Of a DNA stretch of 13,853 nucleotides, positions 9,037-13,853 are shown one piece after another (within the stretch, counting starts at the first letter, position 1; the number at the start of each line of letters is the position of its first letter). The position numbers were made by a program, and so were the translations under genes. The notes beneath the pieces were generated by a model. That model was not told the origin of the DNA and ran no database searches. It saw only the letters and a program-made list of their open reading frames with translations. This DNA is from Nitrospirota bacterium (lineage in GTDB: Bacteria; Nitrospirota_A; Leptospirillia; Leptospirillales; Leptospirillaceae): assembly GCA_021838765.1 (NCBI GenBank), contig JAKCCY010000072.1, positions 1 to 13,853 of the forward strand, written 5' to 3'.

Positions 9037-9693
9037 ATGGTTGTGGTGGAGAAAAACGGTTCAGAGTCAAAAAAAAGGAGCGATTTCGGGACTTTTCTCA
9101 GAAAATCCGCCCTGTTGCCCATGGCTGGTCTTCTGGTCGGTCTTTTGGGAGTGGCACTTCATCCATCAGAGAGCGTGGCTTCTCCTCGGATGGTTCTCTT
9201 GAGCAACGATTTCAAAAATCATGGAACGATTAAAAACGAGCAGGTCTTTTCCGGATTCGGGTGTTCGGGGAAGAACATTTCTCCGGAGCTTCACTGGAAA
9301 GGTGTTCCGAAGGGAACAAAAAGCCTGGCACTGACTGCCTACGATCCCGATGCTCCCACCGGATCAGGATGGTGGCACTGGGTCCTGATCGATCTTCCGG
9401 CCAATACGACCCATCTTGCCAAAAATGCGGGAACTTCCGATGGAAGCGGGCTTCCGAAGGGAGCTTTTCAGGCGGTGACGGATTTTGGCAAGAAAGGTTA
9501 CGGAGGGCCATGTCCCCCTGCAGGCGATCGCCCTCATCATTATATTTTCACGCTTTATGCCTTGAAGACCCCGAAGCTTGATGTGCCGGAGAAAGCGTCT
9601 CCTGCCCTTATCGGTTACTTTATCCATCAAACAATGATCCGGAAGGCAACGCTTGTGGGAATGTACGGAATCCCCAAACACAAAAAGCACTGA
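9037..9693 (+). CDS. Exported PEBP / Raf-kinase-inhibitor-like protein (YbhB/YbcL family)
   Basis: Phosphatidylethanolamine-binding-protein fold; bacterial members are small ligand-binding proteins of unclear role. 218 residues. The N-terminus has a basic stretch, then a hydrophobic segment (about 25-42) ending in SESVAS, so a signal peptide cleaved near residue 48 is likely, giving a periplasmic protein; an uncleaved anchor is possible. The PEBP ligand-pocket motifs are present: YDPDAPTGSGWWHWVLIDLP and YGGPCPPAGDRPHHYIF, with the characteristic DPDAP and GP(C)PP(A)G..H. ATG 9037 is chosen over GTG 9028 because GGGGAGG (9022-9028) is spaced 8 bases from it. It lies 84 bp after the dehydrogenase and ends before a strong hairpin, so it could be the last gene of that transcript or have its own promoter. 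Confidence 0.9.
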   Translation: MVVVEKNGSESKKRSDFGTFLRKSALLPMAGLLVGLLGVALHPSESVASPRMVLLSNDFKNHGTIKNEQVFSGFGCSGKNISPELHWKGVPKGTKSLALTAYDPDAPTGSGWWHWVLIDLPANTTHLAKNAGTSDGSGLPKGAFQAVTDFGKKGYGGPCPPAGDRPHHYIFTLYALKTPKLDVPEKASPALIGYFIHQTMIRKATLVGMYGIPKHKKH

Positions 9694-9703
9694 CCCTGTC
9701 AAG

Positions 9704-9742
9704 GAAATCCCCTGGAAGAATTGGGTTCTTCCAGGGGATTTC
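9704..9742. terminator. Perfect 17-bp hairpin between convergent genes, probable bidirectional terminator
   Basis: GAAATCCCCTGGAAGAA pairs perfectly with its reverse complement across a 5-base TTGGG loop. It begins 11 bases after the PEBP stop and lies 27 bases from the stop of the convergent leftward gene. The arms end in A and T runs of only three, so there is no long T tract, but position and stem strength favour transcription termination in both directions. Confidence 0.75.
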
Positions 9743-9768
9743 GGTCTTGGCGATTTGAGTGGGTGCGT

Positions 9769-10224
9769 CTATCCAGGAAATTGATTTTGCTCATCTGGCA
9801 GTCGATACCCAATCTGTCCTCCCGTAAACTGTAGTCGTTCGGGGAAGGTCTTGTCTGGCTCCCGAATGGTTTGGAAAACTTCCCTCGAAAACTTCAACTC
9901 TTCAGACAACTCATGTTGCAGTCCCTTTGTATGGCGGTAGGAGGACTGTGAACTGATCAGGACTTCGAACCCTTTTTCCAGTGCGTTCAGGATTTTGTTT
10001 CTCATTTTGGAATCTGAATACTCCCCGCGTTCTTCGACGGTGAGCGTCTCAAACTTCGTCATGAGGCTGTCCACGAGTTTCGTAAAATAAAGGCGCATCG
10101 TTTCGGCCCGGGCAGGGAGACTTTCCGGGTTGGCCATCTCGTTGATCGGATCGATCGGTGCCTCTTTTCCCAGCTGTTCCGCTTGCTCAAGGATTGAATT
10201 GCAGGTCAGTTTTTCCGTGTTCAT
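9769..10224 (-). CDS. Hypothetical protein, 151 residues
   Basis: I do not recognise this family. The product is soluble, charged (Glu/Lys-rich) and apparently mostly helical, with no membrane segment, no signal peptide and one cysteine (Cys8). The central part (about 40-110) would form amphipathic helices. The start at 10224 (MNTEKLTC) is preferred to ATG 10233 because AAGGA lies 8 bases upstream of 10224, while the earlier ATG overlaps that ribosome binding site. It stands alone, convergent with the PEBP gene across the shared hairpin, next to a patch of mobile-element debris, which suggests an accessory gene. The good ribosome binding site and 151 uninterrupted codons support a real gene. 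Confidence 0.65.
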   Translation of the reverse strand: MNTEKLTCNSILEQAEQLGKEAPIDPINEMANPESLPARAETMRLYFTKLVDSLMTKFETLTVEERGEYSDSKMRNKILNALEKGFEVLISSQSSYRHTKGLQHELSEELKFSREVFQTIREPDKTFPERLQFTGGQIGYRLPDEQNQFPG

Positions 10225-10420
10225 TTTGCACATCCTTATGGTTTGAGTTGGAAGCTGAGTGAATAAATCAGCCTGGTCTTTGCATGGGCTCTCATTTTGG
10301 AAGAGGAAAGGTTAAGGCTTTTCGGTGGAGTTGTGACTTGATCATCTTTGGTCCCATGAGGACATGGGTTAACCGTAACATAAAAAATAAATGAGGTATG
10401 TGCGCTAGCACACCGCAATC
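10225..10420. other. Non-coding stretch upstream of the 151-residue hypothetical gene
   Basis: No supportable gene. It would hold the leftward promoter of the hypothetical gene, but no clear -35/-10 pair was found. A 6-bp hairpin (CCCATG/CATGGG, 10353-10368) and an AT-rich run near 10380-10393 are the only structures seen. A 60-codon leftward frame at 10236-10418 has no ribosome binding site or recognisable motif. Confidence 0.4.
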
Positions 10421-10576
10421 ATGTCAAACTCTCCTTGCCCTGACCGATCGGTGAAATTTCCGGGCGAATCCGGGTGGGATGAAGAGATGCGGGCTTACAA
10501 CGATTTCGGATTCCGGGCTGTGCCCGTGGAATCGATCTGCTTTTTAACATGTTCAACGCAGAATTCCCTCTCTTAG
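10421..10576 (+). other. Short ORF (51 codons), possible transposase 3' tail
   Basis: An ATG-initiated frame ending with TAG inside the left arm of the hairpin at 10565-10596. The product contains GWDEEMRAYNDFGFRAVPVE; no good ribosome binding site precedes it. In IS200/IS605-type elements the tnpB gene ends just before a terminal hairpin, so this could be the C-terminal tail of a lost TnpB copy. That reading rests on position and general resemblance only. It may equally be a chance frame. Confidence 0.22.
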
Positions 10577-10690
10577 GCTCTTTCCCAAGAGAGGGATGAA
10601 TGCTTGCATTATCTCATGGTTTAAGCTATATACGCACAACATGCGTAAAGCGTTCAGGTATCGGCTGTATCCGACCCGCTGAACCAGCGG
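10565..10690 (+). mobile_element. Relic of an IS200/IS605-type (TnpB) element end
   Basis: Contains a 10-bp perfect hairpin (TCCCTCTCTT with its complement, 10565-10596, 12-base loop), followed 45 bases later by the first codons of a TnpB-like protein, then by a second small hairpin (CCGCTG/CAGCGG, 10676-10690) at the point where the reading frame ends. A subterminal hairpin just before tnpB is the usual layout of these elements. The catalytic body of TnpB and any tnpA are missing, so it cannot move by itself. Boundaries are approximate. Confidence 0.4.
10641..10682 (+). pseudogene. tnpB: TnpB N-terminal fragment (13 codons)
   Basis: The 13 codons read MRKAFRYRLYPTR and then TGA. This matches the very characteristic beginning of TnpB proteins of IS200/IS605-family elements (basic residues, then Y-R-(I/L)-YPT). 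No continuation of TnpB is recognisable after the stop in any frame, so all but the start codon region has been lost, by deletion or heavy decay. A TATATA with a TTGCAT 17 bases before it lies immediately upstream (10604-10632), but is almost on top of the ATG. Confidence 0.5.
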
Positions 10691-10770
10691 AATTTCATGG
10701 GGAATGGAACTACCGGATCAATCCCCAGACAAGTTCAATATAAGTGTTCATGTTGTTTTTGCTAGATTCC

Positions 10771-10995
10771 TTAGGGGACTGTAGACACCTTGGCCGTCAA
10801 CTCGATACCCAAGGCTTTCATGACGGCCAACGTTGTCTTTAAGGTCGGGTTGCCGTTTTCACTGAACGAGCGGTAAAGCTGCTTGCGGGACAGCCCGGTT
10901 TGACCGGCAATTTGGGCCATTCCTTTAGCGCGGGCAACGACACCCAGAGCTTGTGCGATGTAGGCTGTATCGTTTGTTTTGAACGCTTCGGCCAT
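10771..10995 (-). CDS. HTH antitoxin of a type II toxin-antitoxin pair (addiction-module antidote family)
   Basis: 74-residue DNA-binding protein that would neutralise the neighbouring RelE/HigB-like toxin and repress the operon. The helix-turn-helix is clear: ARAKGMAQIAGQTGLSRKQL (21-40), then YRSFSENGNPTLKTTLAVMK and ALGIEL, typical of the family of Xre-type antidotes encoded downstream of their toxin. ATG 10995 is chosen because GGAG lies 8 bases upstream; an in-frame ATG at 11013 has a GGGAG directly abutting it, which is too close. The start follows one base after the toxin stop, so the two were translationally coupled. The gene itself looks intact. The N-terminus is shorter than in many relatives, which carry an extra helix before GD/ND-x-AYIA. 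Confidence 0.85.
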   Translation of the reverse strand: MAEAFKTNDTAYIAQALGVVARAKGMAQIAGQTGLSRKQLYRSFSENGNPTLKTTLAVMKALGIELTAKVSTVP

Positions 10996-10996
10996 T

Positions 10997-11295
10997 TCAT
11001 TCGCTCCATTCATCTCCCAGGCGCTTCGCCATCTCGATATCCTTCGCTTGCGTGCTTTTGTCGCCACCGCACAGCAGGACGATGATCGTCTCCCCTCTCT
11101 TCTGGAAGTAAATGCGGTATCCGAGGGCCATAATGGATGCGCAATTCGCTGACCCCCTGTCCTCCCGGCTCGACATCCCCCGCATGACCAAAGGAGAGGC
11201 GGTCCAGGCGGGAAGCGATCAAGGCACGGCTGATTATCCTTGAGCCGCGTCCGCCATTTTCGGAATGTTTCAGTTTGTTTTATCTCGACCCCCAT
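10997..11295 (-). pseudogene. RelE/HigB-like toxin, broken by two frameshifts
   Basis: Three reading frames together spell one toxin of the addiction-module killer family. Segment 1 from ATG 11295 reads EIKQTETFRKWRTRLKDNQ. Segment 2 reads LIASRLDRLSFGHAGDVEPG and SELRIHYGP. Segment 3 reads YRIYFQKRGETIIVLLCGG followed by DKSTQAKDIEMAKRL and a TGA at 10999. The first shift is near 11225-11229 (restoring the expected D-x-Q-A-R-A would need two extra bases); the second is near 11123 (one extra C between GGCCCT and GGATAC). Intact members of this family act as ribosome-linked mRNA interferases. Both lesions lie before the conserved C-terminal half, so no active product is expected. The protein sequence is otherwise well preserved, so the damage is recent, or is sequencing error. 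Confidence 0.82.
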
Positions 11296-11304
11296 AGGCT
11301 AATG

Positions 11305-11320
11305 GTAGTTTATAAACTAC
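11305..11320. promoter_or_regulatory. Perfect 16-bp palindrome, probable operator of the toxin-antitoxin operon
   Basis: GTAGTTTATAAACTAC equals its own reverse complement and ends 10 bases before the toxin ATG. A leftward -35-like TTGGCA lies at 11325-11330 beside it, so the palindrome sits where a repressor would block the promoter. HTH antitoxins of this kind usually autorepress by binding such a site. Binding is inferred. Confidence 0.6.
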
Positions 11321-11586
11321 AAATTGCCAATCCCTTTATTCACGGGCTGTTGTCGGCCATACAAGAACAAGGAGTTGAGGAGGACGGGCCATTCTTAAAC
11401 CGGAGGGACTCCTCTTGAATCCTTTTCAAAATCTCCCGAAATTCATTGGAAACCATCGTTCTTGGGGGATGCACACTGGCCATGCCGGAAGCCCCCATAA
11501 AAAAACTCCCAAGACAGAACCTATCCTGAATCATGGAAGCTTCTTTCTCTAATGGATAATATTTTTTTATGACAATCCTTCCAGTC
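11321..11586. other. Gene-poor AT-rich stretch
   Basis: No recognisable gene. A 64-codon leftward frame (11340-11534) starts with ATG but has only a poor purine stretch upstream and no motif I recognise; it may be a decayed gene fragment. The part from about 11555 to 11600 is rich in A and T (including a run of seven T at 11569-11575) and leads into the promoter of the next gene. Confidence 0.35.
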
Positions 11587-11615
11587 TTGTCTTTTTATAT
11601 TCGTCGGTCTATAAC
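11587..11615 (+). promoter_or_regulatory. Probable sigma-70-type promoter of the Rossmann-protein gene
   Basis: TTGTCT (11587-11592), a 17-base spacer and TATAAC (11610-11615) make a good housekeeping-type promoter. Transcription would start near 11622, giving a leader of about 70 bases before GTG 11693. This also argues against using the ATG at 11621 as the start codon. Confidence 0.5.
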
Positions 11616-11692
11616 AAACAATGAGTTTTGCGTTATTGATTAAATCGGGAATAAGTGTCGGGAGGATCAACAAGAGGTCGAAGGGAGGAATC

Positions 11693-12079
11693 GTGAAACC
11701 TGTTCAGGTGTTATTGATTGGACTCGGACGTGTAGGAACCCGATTTTATGAGAAGTTTCGTCTCTTGGGAGAGAATCGGGTCAAAATCCTGGCTGTTTGT
11801 GAAATCGATCAGGATCATCCTTTTTTAGCAAGGGTCAAAGAGGACGGAATTCCCGTTTTCCCGGACTACCGGGGCGCCCTTTCCAGCTTTGGAAGCGACA
11901 TTGATATCATCCTCGACACGACAAACATCCCCTCTGTCAAAAACGACCTCAGACATACCCTTCAGGAAAACGGCAATCATCATACGGTCCTGCTCCCTCT
12001 TGTCGCGTCCTACCTCTTGTGGCATATGGCCGCTCCGGATGAGGAACTGGTCCAGGATCACAGCGATCCCGGATATTGA
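11693..12079 (+). CDS. Small stand-alone NAD(P)-binding Rossmann-fold protein
   Basis: 128 residues from GTG 11693, which is preceded by a strong AAGGGAGGA. An upstream ATG (11621) would sit at the predicted transcription start. The N-terminus VQVLLIGLGRVGTRFYEKF is a classic beta-alpha-beta dinucleotide-binding fingerprint (GxGxxG, residues 9-14), then VKILAVCEID (second strand with an acidic end) and DIDIILDTTN (fourth-strand region). The fold resembles the N-terminal domains of dehydrogenases such as homoserine dehydrogenase or Gfo/Idh/MocA enzymes, but no catalytic domain follows, so it may sense redox state or bind a cofactor for a partner. The stop TGA overlaps the TTG start of a decayed PAS sensor, which points to a lost signalling partner. 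Specific function unknown. Confidence 0.72.
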   Translation: MKPVQVLLIGLGRVGTRFYEKFRLLGENRVKILAVCEIDQDHPFLARVKEDGIPVFPDYRGALSSFGSDIDIILDTTNIPSVKNDLRHTLQENGNHHTVLLPLVASYLLWHMAAPDEELVQDHSDPGY

Positions 12080-12212
12080 CCAAGTCTAATATAGATGAAC
12101 TCCTTTCATCCTTCAGGCGATAGGAGACGCCATCATTATTACGGTGGATCTCGATCGGCGCATCCGGTGGGTCATTTCTTCCTTTCCCCGCCTCTTCGGC
12201 TACTCTTCTTGA
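12076..12212 (+). pseudogene. Decayed PAS-domain sensor gene (5' fragment)
   Basis: A TTG start at 12076 overlaps the Rossmann gene's stop (TTGA). The frame reads MTKSNIDELLSS and then needs a one-base shift near 12109-12111. After it the sequence reads LQAIGDAIIITVDLDRRIRW and SSFPRLFGYSS, then TGA at 12210-12212. That is the recognisable first half of a PAS (S-box) sensor domain: (A)IGDAIITxDxxxRI, then xxFxRLFGYS. Everything after is missing, and the end coincides with a 14-bp inverted repeat. The overlap with the upstream gene suggests the two were once co-translated. It is probably non-functional now. The alternative is an unrelated chance match, which the length of the resemblance makes unlikely. 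Confidence 0.6.
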
Positions 12213-12244
12213 GAAAAAATTACCGAAACCTTTTTTCTCAAGAA
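12206..12244. repeat. Perfect 14-bp inverted repeat at the end of the PAS fragment
   Basis: TTCTTGAGAAAAAA pairs with TTTTTTCTCAAGAA across an 11-base loop. The A6/T6 part is at the loop side, so this is not the usual GC stem followed by a T tract. It could still terminate the Rossmann transcript before the sensor gene, or be the scar of a rearrangement that cut the PAS gene. Confidence 0.6.
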
Positions 12245-12288
12245 ATCCTTATATCTTGGGGGTCTGGATTGATCTTGGACGATGCCTC

Positions 12289-13853
12289 ATGAATTCGATC
12301 GGGCGTACCGTTCGACAGCCCCTTCGGGCATTTCAAATCATTCAGAGGTCCCGTCGACTGACTTCTTCGTTTCTTGTGGCTATCTGGTTGCTTGTGATTG
12401 TCTTCGCGGGACTGGGTTATTTTATTTCCGGCGACCAGACCCAGCTTGTCCGGGTCAAATTCTTTTCCTACGCTCTGATTTCTCTGCAAAAGGTCAACGA
12501 TCTTCTTTTAATGGATGAGATCCTGCCCTCTCCAAACAGTTTTATCTTCAAGGGGCGCTACCGGAAAGGGCTTCTGGTCCAGGGATCGGCCGCCCTTTCG
12601 GTCATGCAAGCTAACCGCTCACTTCTCTCCTCCGTTGAGGACAGGGATTTACAGGCGGTTCTCCTCTCCTACACCCTTCTGGAAAAAGGGATCCATCTCC
12701 ATTGGAGGGAACCAGAGCTTTTTGATCTGAATCGCAGGATTGTTCCCCGGCTCACCGCCCTTTTGTTCGCAGTGTCCCAGAAACGGGACATTCTGTCCCG
12801 CCGCATCGATCGGATGCTCTTTTTCCGAATGGCGCTGCTCCTCCTCTCTTTCGGGGGAGGACTGATTTTCCTTCTCGTCCGATTAGTGCGCAACCGGAGA
12901 GTGTCTCGCCAAAACCGGTTTTATCGCGCCCTCTCCCGCATCAATCGGCTGATTTTGTCACTTCCGGATCAGGAGAGTTTGCTCCAGAATACCTGTCGCA
13001 TCATCGTGGACGAGGCACATGTCCGAACGGTGTGGATTGGGAATCACAATCCCGTGAGCGGCTCGGGTCGGTGGGTTGCCTATGACGGGACCGTCACCGA
13101 GGAACTCATTCGGAGGCCTCTTTCGGACGACCCGTCCGTTCATAGCGGGCAAGGGATCTGGGGCCACACGATCCGGAGCAGAGAGGTGGTCGTCTGGAAC
13201 GACCCCATGACCAGCCTCCCAGAGGGATATCTCAGGGATCTCTACCGGGCCAACGGGATTCGCTCCGCAGCAGGGTTCCCCCTCATGGAAGGAGAAACTC
13301 TTTATGGAGCACTGGTCGTCCAGTCCGACGAGCCGGATTATTTTGATCCGGACCTGATTGAACTGATCTCTGCTCTCGTCGAGAACCTGTCTTTCGTGCT
13401 GAAAAACTGGGCGAGGGAGAGTGCCCGCCGGGAAGCCGAGGAGCGACTGACCACCCTGATTGAAACTCTTCCGGAAGTCATTATTTTCAAGGATGGGGAG
13501 GGACGATGGAAGGTCGTGAACCCGGCCGGCCTTCGCCTGTTCAAACTCGAGGGACGCACCGACTGGGTGAATAAAACCGACCGGGAGCTTGGCCTCCTTC
13601 AGCCAGAACTTGCCACCGTATATGAGGGATGCACACTCTCCGACAATGCGGTATGGAAGCTGGGAGCCCCCTCTAACGGAATCGAAACGATGAACAATGC
13701 CGAGGGGAATCCTGTGATTCTGGATGTCACTAAGCTTCCCCTCTTCAATCCGGACGGTACCCGGAAAGGGCTTGTGATCTCGGCTCAGGACATCACAGAA
13801 AGAAAGAGAAACGAAAATCGGATCGAGCACATGGCGTCCCATGAAGATCGGAA
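12289..13853 (+). CDS. Membrane-bound GAF-PAS signalling protein, C-terminal output domain beyond window
   Basis: 521 residues are visible and the gene runs off the right edge. Membrane segments at about 28-47 and 180-200 enclose a roughly 130-residue external domain that I do not recognise. In the cytoplasm a GAF domain follows (about 212-375; GQGIWGHTIRSREVVVWND, then AAGFPLMEGETLYGALVVQS), and a PAS domain (about 385-505; LIETLPEVIIFKDGEGRWKV to VISAQDITERKR). The last visible residues, RIEHMASHED, resemble the lead-in to a GGDEF domain (commonly H-L-A-x-H-D-xLTGLPNR), so a diguanylate cyclase, perhaps with an EAL domain, is the best guess; a histidine kinase is less likely. ATG 12289 has a poor ribosome binding site, and no better in-frame start was found. 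The 5' neighbours are the decayed PAS gene and the inverted repeat. Confidence 0.88.
   Translation, partial: MNSIGRTVRQPLRAFQIIQRSRRLTSSFLVAIWLLVIVFAGLGYFISGDQTQLVRVKFFSYALISLQKVNDLLLMDEILPSPNSFIFKGRYRKGLLVQGSAALSVMQANRSLLSSVEDRDLQAVLLSYTLLEKGIHLHWREPELFDLNRRIVPRLTALLFAVSQKRDILSRRIDRMLFFRMALLLLSFGGGLIFLLVRLVRNRRVSRQNRFYRALSRINRLILSLPDQESLLQNTCRIIVDEAHVRTVWIGNHNPVSGSGRWVAYDGTVTEELIRRPLSDDPSVHSGQGIWGHTIRSREVVVWNDPMTSLPEGYLRDLYRANGIRSAAGFPLMEGETLYGALVVQSDEPDYFDPDLIELISALVENLSFVLKNWARESARREAEERLTTLIETLPEVIIFKDGEGRWKVVNPAGLRLFKLEGRTDWVNKTDRELGLLQPELATVYEGCTLSDNAVWKLGAPSNGIETMNNAEGNPVILDVTKLPLFNPDGTRKGLVISAQDITERKRNENRIEHMASHEDR

Noticed and set aside
9704..9742. Inverted repeat as transposon end
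   Set aside because: No transposase or target duplication; its position between two convergent stop codons explains it better as a terminator.
10771..11295. Single leftward 174-codon gene
   Set aside because: Its middle is out-of-frame toxin sequence. The toxin start and the antitoxin merely happen to share a frame because of the two indels; the antitoxin has its own start at 10995.
11340..11534. Leftward 64-codon frame
   Set aside because: Weak ribosome site and no recognisable motif. Not called as a gene; described within the gene-poor stretch.
12958..13842. Leftward open frame of 294 codons
   Set aside because: Antisense to the GAF-PAS coding sequence, whose domains are clear on the plus strand.

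Overview
The window looks like a moderately GC-rich Gram-negative chromosome: most genes carry clear purine-rich ribosome binding sites, one product has a signal peptide, and the right edge holds a two-membrane-segment sensor. The combination of a full-length glutamate synthase, a YhaM-type HD exoribonuclease and a fused FAD/iron-sulfur 2-hydroxyacid dehydrogenase fits a delta-proteobacterial or Nitrospirota-like (Leptospirillum-like) host. That assignment is inference only; no rRNA or tRNA gene is present to settle it.

Left block (1-9742). A nearly complete gltB (glutamate synthase large subunit) runs leftward off the window. It diverges across about 120 bp from a rightward cluster: an O6-alkylguanine-DNA alkyltransferase (ogt), a YhaM-like 3'-5' exoribonuclease, and a 937-residue GlcD-GlcF fusion-type dehydrogenase. 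The ogt-to-yhaM gap is 17 bp and yhaM overlaps the dehydrogenase by one base, so the three probably form one transcript. A secreted PEBP-family protein follows 84 bp later. A perfect 17-bp hairpin then separates it from a convergent hypothetical gene.

Middle block (9743-11610). This is a decaying accessory patch. It holds a leftward hypothetical gene of 151 codons and a gene-poor stretch with remains of an IS200/IS605-type element (the first 13 codons of a TnpB-like protein behind a 10-bp hairpin). Next is a leftward toxin-antitoxin operon in which the RelE/HigB-like toxin is broken by two frameshifts while the HTH antitoxin is intact. A perfect 16-bp palindrome in front of it is a good operator candidate. 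A roughly 300-bp AT-rich gap follows.

Right block (11587-13853). A good promoter precedes a small stand-alone NAD(P)-binding Rossmann protein. Its stop codon overlaps the start of a decayed PAS-domain sensor gene, which has a frameshift and is cut short at a 14-bp inverted repeat. The last gene is a membrane-bound GAF-PAS signalling protein whose output domain lies outside the window; the residues at the edge resemble the lead-in to a GGDEF domain.

No CRISPR array, RNA gene or complete insertion sequence was seen. The most informative signals are the toxin wreck beside an intact antitoxin and operator, the Rossmann/decayed-PAS pair, and the TnpB relic.
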